64,000 bases of DNA from Pochonia chlamydosporia 170 (lineage: Eukaryota; Ascomycota; Sordariomycetes; Hypocreales; Clavicipitaceae), in the NCBI RefSeq assembly GCF_001653235.2, contig NC_035793.1, positions 3,410,001 through 3,474,000 on the forward strand, read 5' to 3'. How positions within the stretch are numbered: the stretch's first letter is position 1; each line of letters starts with the position of its first letter. The notes beneath the pieces are model-generated. The model saw only the letters and a program-made list of their open reading frames with translations, ran no database searches and was not told the DNA's origin. Both the position numbers and the translations under genes were made by a program. Below, piece after piece: positions 1-10,933 of this stretch.

Positions 1-491
1 TGACCACCACGTATAAGCCTTCCCTGACGATGGATTCATTGTCGCCATTTGCACCGGCCACGCCTACCACCGAGACGGGCAGACGGGCGACTGTGCTGGA
101 GAGTCTGAGTGCGCTGGGGACAGCGGATCCGGTGGGTGTGCCGCAGGATTTACAGGCGCGTAGCTATGCGGAAGACTTGGAGAGCGATGGGCTGCGGTTC
201 TTTGCTGATGGAAAGGGGAGGGAGGCTGCAGAGCGGTTTCTGCAGGAGAAAAGGACGGAGGGGGAGGGCGAGATTATCAAGGATGCGGAGGAGAGTGTCA
301 GGGAGGTTGTGTTTAAGAAGGCGGTGATGGGGGAGCATGAGAAGATGGTGTTTAAGCAGGATCCCGTTGGCGTTTCTAGAAATTGGCATTTGAGGGCCGA
401 GACGTACACGCGGAAAGACGTGGAGACCTTTCAGAAGAAGTTGACTTCTTTGCTGGGCGGGAAGAAGGCTGCCGCTTCTGCTTCGCCATGA
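1..491 (+). CDS. C-terminal part of an unrecognised protein (5' end outside window)
   Basis: The reading frame is open from the window edge to a TGA at 489-491, so this is the tail of a longer gene; the ATG at 30 is probably internal. About 162 residues are visible. The tail is charged, with Lys/Glu-rich helical segments, a motif HLRAETYTRKDVE near the end, and a Lys/Ala-rich terminus. A polyadenylation-like AATAAA follows about 40 nt after the stop, which supports a real 3' end. I do not recognise the family. It is convergent with the ribosome-recycling factor gene, with about 120 nt between the two stops. Confidence 0.7.
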   Translation, partial: TTTYKPSLTMDSLSPFAPATPTTETGRRATVLESLSALGTADPVGVPQDLQARSYAEDLESDGLRFFADGKGREAAERFLQEKRTEGEGEIIKDAEESVREVVFKKAVMGEHEKMVFKQDPVGVSRNWHLRAETYTRKDVETFQKKLTSLLGGKKAAASASP

Positions 492-529
492 GGTTGTAGC
501 CGACTGTATAGTTATGTATCATAGAGTTG

Positions 530-535
530 AATAAA
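530..535 (+). terminator. polyadenylation signal-like AATAAA
   Basis: A canonical AATAAA lies about 40 nt downstream of the stop of the first gene, in the short convergent spacer before the RRF gene. It fits a cleavage/polyadenylation signal, but a hexamer alone is weak evidence. Confidence 0.4.
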
Positions 536-613
536 ACATTGTAGCTACTAATCCTATTCTCTCCCCCATATTGTACACACACCCCAACCCGCAAATATAC
601 ACAGAGTAACTCC

Positions 614-1442
614 TCAATTCCTATCCAGGCCCTTAATCGCAGCACTCTCCTCTCCCTCAACCTCCTTCATCTTCCCATCCTGCACCTTCTGCAACTCCCT
701 CTCCGCCCGTCTCACCACATCCTTCAACACCGTCCCATCCTTCTGCCACGCCTTCAGCACCTTGTCATGCTTGCTCCTCGCCTGTCGAACCTTGTCCTTC
801 CACGCCTGCGTCGTGTCCTTGATCCTGCGCACGAGCTCCTCCTTCCGCTCTAGCTCAACCCTCAGCAGTAACTCTAAATCATTGTCCTCCGACCGCTGTG
901 GCTGCTGGTTGAACTCGCGGCTGGCCTGGACGGCGCTCATAATCGGCTTGACGTACTCCCTGTCATTGACGAGGAGGGATATCGTCCTACCCGAGCGGGG
1001 GACCACCTGTGCGAGTTCGCGGAGGGGAAAGGTTTCTGTTTCGCCGGCGGGGGATTTGATGGGGATGCTGAGCGCGCCGAGGGAGGAGGGGTTGAAGCGG
1101 CCGCCGTGGAGGATCGTTTGGAGCTGCGCTTTGAAGTGTGTGTCGTGGGGGGTGAGGGATGCGAGCAGCGCGGTGAAGTCGAGTGGGTTTTCGGGGTCGG
1201 GGGCTGTTGCTGTTGCGGAGGGGGCTTCTGGTCGGGAGGGTGAGTTTGCTGCGGGTGCGATTCTGCGCTTCTTGAGGGTTGGGGGAGAGGCGTGGAAGCG
1301 TCGAGATTGGGGTTGGGTTTGGCGGCTGCGTTGTGTGTGTTAGCTTGGGGATTTTGGGGGAGAGGGGGTTGCTTTACAGTTCAATTGGGGTGGCGAGACG
1401 GATTGCTCGCCGGAGGAGCTGGCTTGGGTTGCGGAGAGACAT
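614..1442 (-). CDS. rrf1: mitochondrial ribosome-recycling factor, fungal type
   Basis: Predicted exons 1442-1378 and 1325-614, with a 52-nt GT-AG intron (GTAAAG donor, GCTAAC branch, CGCAG acceptor) that keeps the frame; about 258 aa. The N-terminus MSLRNPSQLLRRAIRLATP is rich in Arg and free of acids, as expected of a mitochondrial presequence. After a proline/serine-rich linker comes an RRF-like domain, with the segment SLLVNDREYVKPIMSAVQAS, then a long charged helical region of Lys/Arg/Glu repeats that matches the three-helix bundle of RRF. In the family the protein splits post-termination ribosomes in the mitochondrial matrix, together with EF-G2. Fungal RRFs are divergent, so the family call rests on domain architecture rather than strict motifs. 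Confidence 0.72.
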
Positions 1443-1928
1443 GGTTGTGGTTGTGGTTGCGGTTATGAAGGTGAAGCTTGAAGTTGACTGGTGATGTTTT
1501 GGTATGGAGTAGTGTTTTGCGATAAGATAAGAGCTGGAGCTGGTGGTGGCTACCACCACGACGTGTTGTAAATCGCGACAGTGAAATGCTGGTTACATTG
1601 CTTCTTTTCGTCCGTTTAACTAGATTGTTTCGTAATACTATATTTCCATTCTGATAATTGTCTGTAGAAGTCCTATCTTAAATCGGGTGTTTCACAGCAC
1701 GTCCAACTCCTGAAGTAACGCCAAGTATACCTAAGTAGCAACTTGCAATACCAACCAAACTTTATGGATCCATGAAAATTTTGGCCCACCACCTCACTCC
1801 GCCAGGTCAAACACCGTCCTATAACGAACTCCTCATTGATATGCCGCTGTCCTGTGCCCCAAAGTGAATTATCTCAAATTTACTCATATAAACTCCTCAT
1901 GGCGCTCTCATGAAGGTTATTCGCAACA
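1443..1928. promoter_or_regulatory. divergent promoter region between RRF and the WD-repeat gene
   Basis: These 486 bases separate two divergently transcribed start codons and so should hold both promoters. I see no clear TATA box or known operator. The stretch is moderately AT-rich around 1,600-1,760. Confidence 0.5.
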
Positions 1929-4900
1929 ATGGCTCAGACGCCTGACACCGTACTATCCCCTCCATGTCCCTCATCCACAACCCACAAATCATCAATCTAA
2001 CCTAGATATAGGCTAAGAGATCAATCAAGCTCACGAGAGAACTTGCTCAAGTGCCCATTACGTCTGTAGCGTTCTACACTACACCAACTGGCAGACGATA
2101 CATCTTGGCTGGCGAAGATGGCGACCTTGTCATATATGACTGTGCTGCCAGTGGCACTAAACCACCCATCTTTCGGATATCTGTGTTTGAAGACCAGCCT
2201 GTGCACGGCATCCGGGTTCATAAGGATGAAACCACTTCCAGCAGCAGAATCCTCATATGGGGAGCATCATACTTGGCTCTCCTGGACGGCAACCCTCTCA
2301 ATAAGGCACAACAGCCCGTGATTCTGGCAACCACAACAGCTCTAGATTGGATCTACGACGCAGCCATATCACCATGGGATTCATCACTCGCCGCTTTGGC
2401 CACCGCTCACAATGAAGTCATCCCAATGACATACGACTCTGCCACTCGCACCTTATCTCTCGGTGCTGTAATCTCACCATCCAGACCAATGCTCTACGCG
2501 TCCCATCTGCGATGGACATCACCAACTTGTGTCCTCGTCGCAGCGGGAACCGTATTCGGCGACGTCATAGTCTGGAAATATCACCCAAACGTCTCCTCCC
2601 ACACAACCCTCTATGTACTCCGCGGTCACGAGGGATCCATCTACGGAGTCGACATTTCTCCAGAGTTGACACGAAACGGCATGCCGGTGCGCCTCCTCGC
2701 AAGCTGTAGTGATGATCGGACCATACGAGTATGGGACATCAGTGAACACGAGGGACCTCACGAATCTACGCTTAACGGGGCCGTGGAAACGGGCTTCAAA
2801 GCAGCAGAGCGGTATGACGAGGTGCAGACTACTTCTGACGGAGAAGTTGTTCCCGTAGCGGTAGCAATGGGCCATGCCTCTCGCATCTGGGGTGTGAAAT
2901 TCGCAGTCGAAGAGGGACATGGTCTCGACGAGAAACTCCCTCTATATTCCTTCGGAGAAGACGCCACTACACAACGATGGGAATTGTCTCTCGGTGCAGA
3001 CACGCCATTGTCGGGTGTTATTTCGCACCGACACACGTATCCGCTACACAATGGGAAGCATCTCTGGGCACGAGCGCTGGACGTACGACGTGGGAGAATT
3101 GGCATTGCTACCGGCGGCGGAGACAGCAAGATCAGTTTCATTGAAGAAGAGGAGGGTGACTCGGAAGCCGGCACCAAGGTATTGACGATAGATGTGCCTG
3201 ATCTGTTGCACTCGTTGTCGAATTCCGCTGGTGCTCGTGAGATGATTAGTCGGTATGACTTTATCCTCGATGACAATCTACTTGCCATTACGAACTTGGG
3301 GAACGTATTCCTCGGCACATTGTCACAGCATAAATGGGAAGAAGTCCCTGTAGGTGAGGACATCGCCGCAGACTTGAAATTATGCTACGCCCTACGGAAA
3401 GTAGGTCGCGATGCGGCCGTGATAGGAACCACCAACGGCAAGGTCTTCCTCTTTCAGAACCGGCAAATCAAGCTCGTGGGGGATGTGGCAGGCAGAGTCA
3501 CAGATGTCAACGTACTCTCCTGTACGTCCAACATCGAACTACTGGTTCATCTACACGGGTCTCCATCATCGCGGTACTTGACCCTCTCGCCGACAGGAGA
3601 CCTCCTCTACGAGCAGGCAATTACAAACCTCGACGCCAGATTCGTTGCCATATCTGCCACAAGACTAGACGAACTACTCATCATGGGCTCCAGACACGGC
3701 TGGATATCCGTCCTCTCACTCAAAGACAAAAAATGGCAGCCCCTTCTAGATATAGCATCCCGATCCCGCGACGCAATCACCTGCATCGTTCCCCTGCCAC
3801 CAACACAAAACCCACACTCAAAGTCATACATCCTAGCCACAAGCCGCGACGGCAAATACAGAATCTACGAAGTCCATCGGACCCCCAGCCTCACACTCAC
3901 CCTCCTCCACGAGACGAGTCTCCCCTTCGGCCCCATGATAGAAGGCGCATGGTTCACAACATCCCCCAAACCACAACTCCTCCTCTACGGCTTCCGAAGC
4001 AAAGACTTCGTTATCTGGAACGAGTCCACGAGAGAGGAACTCGCCACCGTAGATTGCGGCGGCGCCCACCGCACATTTCGCCTCAGTCACGACCTGTCGA
4101 AACCCGAACGATACAGATTCGCATACACCCGTACATCCAAGCTGTGCATCTACTCGCAGGCTCGTGTGCCGTACCGCACAGTCAGATCCGGCACGCACGG
4201 CCGTGAGATTCGAGCATTGAGCGCTAATAAGCGGTATGTTGCGTCGGGAGCTGAAGACACGTCGATTAGGATATGGGAGTATGTTGCTGGGGATGGGCCG
4301 CAGATGCGGTACTTGGCGTGTATGAAGGCACATGTAACGGGGATCCAGAAACTACATTGGTTTGAGGATGATTATCTGTTTAGCAGTGCTGGGAATGAGG
4401 AGTTTTTTGTGTGGCGAGTTCGGACTTTGGATTCTGCGTATGCTGGTCTGGCGGTTGTGTGTGAGGGCGTGTTTACGGATAAGAGTCCGATAGGAGACTT
4501 GCGCATCATGGATTTTGATGTGTCTAGGAGGGTTGAGGGGGGGAAGGTCGTCATATCCTTGGCTTTTTCTAATTCGATGGTCAAGACGTATGATTTTGGG
4601 GATGACGGGAGTTTCACGTTAATCTCCAGCGGGCTCTACACCGGCGCTTGCATCACGCAGCTGAGACATCTCTCCCATGAGGATGGACAACTTTGGATAA
4701 TGACGGCTTCAACAGATGGACATGTTTGTCTGTGGGATACGATAATGGAGGGCTCTGGAGTCGGAAGCTTTACACTACGGGCTGCCGCTCAAGTACATCA
4801 GAGCACAATTAAGAGCCTCGACATGGTCAGAGTCGGCGACGATATCCAAATATTGACAGGAGGCGACGATAATGGTATTGGGTACACGGAAATTACGGAG

Positions 4901-5227
4901 GTCAAGGATGAATCCGGTAGCACAGGGTACAAGTTTGCGTCTCGTGGAATTGTTCGAAGAGCTCACGCCGCAGCAATCAATGGTGTTGCCTTGTTACTAC
5001 AGGATCACGCTGACCACAACGGCGACATCCTTGGTGTAAGCGTCAGTAACGATCAGCGCATCAAGGTGTGGCAAATCGCGAAGAACAATCCCCGAAGAGT
5101 CGCGCTGCTGAGTTCCATGAACAGTGGTGTAGCTGATCCCGGTGACATCGCGGTCGTTTGTCAAGGGGGTTCGCGTCAGGTGATCCTGGGCGGTGTTGGA
5201 CTTGAGGCATGGAGTGTATCGAAATGA
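1929..5227 (+). CDS. rtt10: WDR6/Rtt10-family WD-repeat protein (Trm7 partner in tRNA 2'-O-methylation)
   Basis: The main exon is open from 2012 to 5227 but has no ATG before the conserved N-terminal strand (ITSVAFYTTPTGRRYILAGE). A 21-nt first exon at 1929-1949 followed by a 62-nt intron (GTACTA donor, CTAAC branch, TAG acceptor at 2009-2011) restores an ATG in frame and gives about 1078 aa, the usual size of the family. WD repeats run through the protein, for example LASCSDDRTIRVWDI and VASGAEDTSIRIWEY. The segments DYLFSSAGNEEFFVW and GDLRIMDFDV are typical of WDR6/Rtt10. Family knowledge: the yeast protein (Trm734) partners Trm7 for ribose methylation at the wobble position of certain tRNAs. 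The function here is inferred from the family. Confidence 0.82.
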
Positions 5228-7247
5228 ACTGCTTCAATGAGACAATTGAAGATACGGAATACAAGTTACGGTGTACGCAGCAAGGATTGAATGCGCAATA
5301 CTGTTGCGACCATTGCGACCACTGATCGACTTTGCGATTCCAGTGCCACCTCCCTTGCACCACGTATGTGGGGGAAGTTAAATGGATTTCTGCGACAGAC
5401 GCCAAGTCTCGAACAAAAGGCTGCCAGCTCAAGTACAAAGCTGTCGCTTGTTCTTGAGACATATGTCTTGGGTCCGTCGAGGGGCTGGCAATGGGCCATT
5501 CCGGAGCCTCTGTATGACGAGAATAGGCGAGAGCGACGGCTAGATGATTCGACGTCATGGGCGAAATGAGCCAAGTGCAAAGTGGCACAGGTTTGAAAAG
5601 ATAGTGACGATAAGGTGGGAGAGGTTCTGAGGCACGCAGTATGATAACATGGCTCGATTTTGAAATTGCCATAGCGTTGAATGATGACAGTTCCGCGTTT
5701 GGAGGCAATATTTGGGTGGGTTCGGTTGCCCGGAACAAGGCTTGGCTGTCGTAATACGGGCTGCCATCCGAGGTGGCTGAATTAGTGTATTAGTTGGGCC
5801 AAAACGAGGCTCCGCCGAGATGATAGCAACAAAAGTCACAAACTTTTGAATGAATTGAGGTCAGCGACGAAGCATGCAATATGACGCTCTGTAAGGGTGA
5901 AGTTGAGCTTGTGCGGGGATGATCAAGATGCAGCATGCATTGAAGAGACAGACCGTGGGAGTAGGAGCACCAGAAAGTACCAGACTCGCATAAGACGGGA
6001 AGGAACCATGCATCCAGTCCTCATGCTGAAGGAGCAAGCCTGCCGAGGAATGACACCAAACCAGACCAGAGGCCAGAGGCCAGAGACCAGAGGCCAGAGA
6101 CCAGAGACCAGAGACCAGACATGTTCAGGACAGGCAGAATTGAAACGTGGTAGGGCTGTTTCTTCAACAATGCGTCCATTTTATTGGTGAGCTGACTTGT
6201 CTGCCCACCAGACCCAAAAGCCACATCGACAGCAGGTGCTTGACAACCCCTGCTCCTGGCCCGCTCCTGCCCCGTCTTGCGTGCCTGGCCCCAACCAGCC
6301 GATCACAGGGGCACGCAGGGGCAGAGCAGCATTCCGAGCCTCTCGTCAATCCTTCTTGCAACTCTGCATCAAACGATTTTGAGTTTCAAGCCTCGGCCAC
6401 ACTCAAACAATTCTACTCGTATTGGCGTCCCCATCTGTCAGAAGCCTCACGACACCAGAACTCGTCATAATTCCAACATGTCTGGGACGCACCAATTCAA
6501 CGATCCACCTGCCAGCCAGGCCTGCAAAAGATTTGAACCATTGTCCTGGACTGCTCGTCAGCTTTCTGTATTTCGGCCATCACCCGCACCCCTCCACAAT
6601 TCGAACATCGACTTTGGGTAGGAGGCTTGGCGGTTTGGCAGTGTCGCCCAGACCCTGTCTTCTGGTCGCTTCGTGGAACGCAAAATTCCAGTCGTTCAAG
6701 CTCGTTGCTACCCATGGGCGTCATAGTCCATTCGCTGATGTCGCTCAACTGCCTTTCGGATTCGTCGTCGAGGTGCTAGCTCTTGTCCATGTGCACAAAA
6801 TTCGATCCACTGCCCGTTCCTGTGGCCCCCTGTCTCTGATCCGAGACGATCTCTCACTGCATGTGGCTGCATTCAATGGCTACACGACTAATGTGGTGTG
6901 CCTTCTCTCTACTCGTATATATGCTTTCCAAGGTCCGGCCATAAGTACCATCCGAACCCTCCTGGATCATGGTTCATGGTTCCTGGCAGTCACCCCGCAA
7001 GTTGTCTACGAGATCGACCCTCACTCTTTCCTCACTTTCGCCTCAGCTGCAGTCCTCCCTGGTTTTGGCTATACGCTCCGTCTTCTGTCACTTCCAACTG
7101 CCGTTTTCAAATCCTGGTACTTTCAGCTCTTCTTATTGCCGCTCGATCTTCTTTTTTTACGCCGCCGGCCGGAATATCTGCTTTCGAAACACTGGAAGAT
7201 TCGAACCCATTTCATTACATGTCATCTTTCTTTACATCTTGGCAATC
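5228..7247. other. intergenic region with tandem repeat and pyrimidine-rich leader
   Basis: There is no gene I can support over 2.0 kb. It holds a CCAGAGR tandem repeat (6062-6120). From about 6,200 the + strand becomes strongly C/T-rich up to the ATG at 7248, as is common for promoters and 5' leaders of expressed fungal genes. A long open frame across 6422-7408 is probably a by-product of the pyrimidine bias. Confidence 0.5.
6062..6120. repeat. tandem CCAGAGG/CCAGAGA heptamer repeat
   Basis: About eight imperfect heptamer copies (CCAGAGG and CCAGAGA mixed) are flanked by CCAGACC/CCAGACA variants. It is a minisatellite in the spacer, about 1.1 kb upstream of the small secreted protein gene. 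Confidence 0.85.
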
Positions 7248-7518
7248 ATGCAGCTTTTATCCGTTCTCGCAGCTGCGGTGGTGTTCTCGCCTGCAATGGT
7301 TGCAATTGCAGCCCCCGTTGGTCCCTCAGGTCCATGCCCAGACGTACGCAGCAGATAATTCTTGCCCTTTCTTTATTTCGTCCTCTTTCTAACCGGACTT
7401 CCTACTAACTTGCCTATAGATGAAAGTTGACGCAATACTCAACGGCAGAATGGACCCTTCGGAATGCTGTTCATATGGAAAGTGCAAGGGCGACGTGGTC
7501 GTCTCCGTCGGGGAATAA
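7248..7518 (+). CDS. small secreted cysteine-containing protein (candidate effector)
   Basis: Two exons, 7248-7343 and 7420-7518, are joined by a 76-nt intron (GTACGC donor, ACTAAC branch at about 7404, CCTATAG acceptor), and the phases agree exactly. The product is 64 aa. The first 22 residues (MQLLSVLAAAVVFSPAMVAI and two alanines) form a classic signal peptide with a likely cleavage after AIAA. The mature part, about 42 residues, has four cysteines in the order C-x17-CC-x4-C, ending CCSYGKCKGDVVVSVGE. A long pyrimidine-rich leader precedes the ATG. I do not recognise a named family. Secretion is well supported; an effector or signalling role is inference. Neither exon is long enough to stand out alone, so it is easily missed by gene finders. 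Confidence 0.78.
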
Positions 7519-9364
7519 ACCATCTCTCTCTCTGCCCTCTCGAGGACACAGACGCGACTCTCTATATCTCTTTTAGTTTCACAGCATTCATCGGCGTTTG
7601 GTATACATCTTTTCGCTTCTAACACCAGCTATGCAGCGCAAGCAGGAGCTCGGTTGTCTTTAGCCACACAAAACAACACGGGACAGAAAGGCATTCCGTC
7701 CGTTTGCTTTCTGTCTTCTTGTAGGGCATACTGGGATAGGCATTGGCGCAGAAAATTTGTGCAATTTTACGACTGTTATGAATAAGGTGTAAAGATACAA
7801 CGGATTGGCTCAACAGAGGTTTCTGGGACATCGGCAGGCAGAGTGATGCTTGGAGACTGTGACACACTCACAGTGAATCGGCCGATACATTAGGTATACC
7901 CAAGAACTTTTTTCGACATGGCGAAGGGACAATAAAATAAAATCATAAATAAAACTCTGACATGTCCTGACCACTTGTGATACCAGCAGAGTTTTGTTAG
8001 CAAACTTGGAACCCGCCATCAAGCCCACCATCTCTCCACTCCTCACAGACCAACGTCGGAGCCATTTTGCGAACGGAGCACAATCCCTGTGCAGGATGCG
8101 TAGTTCGTTGCACTAGGAAGCGAAGAAGGAATAGCGCTCGCAGTAATGGACGGCAAGCACAAAACATGAGGTCATTGTTGTTTGGCAGATTGTGCATTAG
8201 CGATGTGGTACGGGTTTACTGTCCGCAGCGATTGTAGTCGAGCCGAGGACGAAGAAACCGAATCTAAGAACAGACCACATCTATTCGATTTGAAGGACCA
8301 AGCTAGCATCATAGTGGCATGTGTACAAGACTACTCCGTACTTCATGGGATATTGAGGAGTTGCAGAAATTCGCCGCCAAAATGCATTGCATGACGAGCA
8401 ATGACCCCTGGCGCGACCCAAAGAGCCGACCTTCTCATAAACTGTAACAAGTTTTGCGTTTTCTACTGAGTGTTCACGGCTAAAGTTCCCCAGATTCTGG
8501 CTCTGACGATCAATGGCGTTTCGTGGCGTCGCCTTGGCTTGCTCTGTGTCTCAGATCCCTTCTTGCCAAGAACAGACAGTGTTTCCTTCTCTGCATCGCT
8601 TTCCCACATTGTACTGAGTTCCGTTTCAGTGTGATGTGTTATCCAGAATGTCGTACAAGGCTGTGCCGACAAGGTGATGTGGATGGCCCTCGGCGCGGTG
8701 AATTTCACATGCATTGTGTTTTGTGTGCTGCTGTCAACTTTTGGCACCAGTCGGCTTTGGGAATTGGCCGTGCTGACGGCTCGTTGGAAATGGCGCGAGA
8801 TGAGAACATGAAGTTAGTAAGATTCCTTGTCTTGTGTAGTCTTTATTATCTCTTTGCATAGATTGCTTTACATTTTATTACGACTGATCTATATGGACTT
8901 GGGGAGAGTTATTTAAGATGTATGTTGTGGTTGTAATACTGTACCCCTGATTGGGCTCTCGGCCGATCTTTACCGGCGGCGTAATCTGGGGTTTATTCTG
9001 GGTTTGTTGTCTTGGCGCTAACTGCCAATCTTAAGGTGAAGTTTTAGCGACAACTCGACGTTGCTTTGGTACTATTAAAGTATAAAACCTCGTATTACTA
9101 TTAATATTTGGGCTATTACAATCTGCGTTGTTGTTGGAGTGCCGACGCGAAGGCTCAGCGATAGTGTAGCTCCCTGCAACAATTAGCAACCCAAACTGAG
9201 CCCGATGCCTTACGCTCGTTATCAGAACAGCCGTTCAGATAGTCATACTGCTGGTCTTCCTGCAATTGCCGCCGCTCCCAATACCGATCTTCTTTATCCA
9301 CTCCGAATCAGCCACTATTACACCCCTAACAATATATTCTCTACTTACCATTTATGATGTCCTT
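7519..9364. other. intergenic region, partly AT-rich
   Basis: I find no supported gene. From about 8,800 the base composition turns AT-rich, with runs such as TACTATTAATATTTGGG near 9,100. This fits repeat-derived DNA altered by RIP, but no transposon protein can be read. Confidence 0.5.
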
Positions 9365-9835
9365 CTAACCCCGGTGTTTAATAATAGATGAAGCGGGGAT
9401 TCTATGAAGGCCAAGGTACGCACCATCGATGTGTTGCTGGGCCTTCTCTGGGATATGCAGTTAGAGCCTTTATACCAGTTCTGCTAATCTGAAAACAGTA
9501 GCACCGACCAACAGTTCTGTATCGATAGCATACAGTGTCCAGTTCCCACGAGGAGATGACATTGAGGGGTCGCGCCAGGGCTCCTTCAGTCCCCAATTTT
9601 CTGCATGTTCCAGGTCAGAGAAGAGGCTAATGAAAGGGAGAGGGCTACGGTAGCTCCATGTGAACTGTTTAATGTCGTCCTGCTTGAATTCATTTTGATC
9701 ACTTTCTTCGTATTTCTTGATTAAATCCCCGGCTACAAAACCATCACCAGGATTATAGGCAGTCCTACTTCCGGGATAGTCCACCCGATGCAGCTCCCAA
9801 GGTAAGTCGTTATTTGGGACTCGATACGCCTCCAT
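9365..9835 (-). pseudogene. DUF7587-like protein relic with two in-frame TAA stops
   Basis: From an ATG at 9835 the frame encodes 121 residues with segments typical of fungal DUF7587 proteins: LHRVDYPGSRTAYNPGDGF, then SPLPFISLFSDLEHAENWG, then VGATVFRLAELV. A TAA at 9472-9470 and another TAA at 9463-9461 follow. Yet the same frame continues with family-like sequence (HIDGAYLGLHRIPASSI) to a TAG at 9367-9365. Both stops would be CAA (Gln) before a C-to-T change, the change RIP makes at CpA. The alternative is a GT...CTAAC...CAG intron, but it would be only 28 nt, too short for known fungal introns. I therefore call a decayed gene. The family name is from memory of the motif pattern. Confidence 0.6.
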
Positions 9836-10933
9836 CGTGGATGCTGATGGGTTGTAGCCGATTCAATGTAGCTGATTCAATGGTGAAGATAATGGTTAAG
9901 TAAAAGGTAATTTGGTTTCGCGAGCACCGTAATTTCTCGGGTGACTTCTCTCTTCAATGGTACCTACTACAGTGATTGGGCTTGGAAACGTTTGGGCAGC
10001 AATGCGCAACAGAATGGGCGTGAGAGTCAGTGTCTGACTACGAAAGCGATACCGGATAAATGCCGCAGCGATGTCAATTTATAAAGCACGGAATGGACTT
10101 CCATTTTTTTTCTCCCATGTCAAATACTAATCTATGTGCTGGAAAACCCACGAGCTGAGTCTATGGTCTAGTCCGGGTATGGACTCTCCATTAGCTTCAA
10201 TGTTGTCATTTTGCGCCGATGGGATGCCGCAGGACGTAAAATAAGATAAACAAACAAAAACAAAATCTATCCATTGATCCCAGTACTTCTATACTTATAT
10301 TGATAGACAGGTCTTAAAATTGATTCTTTATATTTGTACTATTTCGTCGTTCGTTTTGCGCTGTTTCAGAATCTTCAAGCGATATATCTGTGGTGAAAAC
10401 TCGCCGCCGTCGTGTTGAGGGCACATGCAGTTCCCAAACCGCGTTACCGAAATCCTACTCCAAGTTTCAAGCACCACGAGACCCCTGCGCCACCCCGCAG
10501 AGGCGCTAAGGTCTCCCAGTGAATACATACCTAGTATGTAAGGAATTGTCTGGTTGCCTAATAGGCTCCGCCTGCTTGGTCCAAAGGATAAAATTTACCC
10601 CGCACCTGAGCCTTGTATGCTACGCATTAGTGGTTACAGCTCTAGCGCCTACGTATGAGCATCGCAGCTATTATTATCATAATTGGGGACGGTGTCATAT
10701 GGCATAACAGTCGGATCAATCTCAGATCGATCAGAGAATATCTGACAACCTCCAGATTGTCATTTACCCACCGAATTCGATTTTTCGAAGGCCTCACAAT
10801 ACTGATATCCGAACCTCGTCTCTGGACACTTTGCCCTCTGGCCACGACACTAAGAGATTGCCTTCCCCCTTGTCGGCCAACTTACCGTATCGCTCCCAGC
10901 GCCTCTGATTATTAGGCAGCGACAGTTACAAAT
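9836..10933. other. AT-rich spacer upstream of the HET gene
   Basis: No gene is supported in 1.1 kb. The stretch is AT-rich with short A and T runs (for example near 10,240-10,330). It presumably holds the HET gene promoter; no specific element is recognisable. Confidence 0.45.

Noticed and set aside
6422..7408. 328-codon open frame upstream of and overlapping the small secreted protein gene
   Set aside because: It has no ATG at its start, no domain and odd composition. The strand is pyrimidine-rich, which by itself removes stop codons; it overlaps the better-supported exon in another frame.
9445..9472. 28-nt GT...CTAAC...CAG segment as an intron in the DUF7587-like gene
   Set aside because: It is well below the shortest introns known in filamentous fungi and would delete family-like residues; two C-to-T stops explain it better.
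10328..10528. Short minus-strand frame upstream of the HET gene
   Set aside because: 66 codons, without a domain, in an AT-rich decayed zone.
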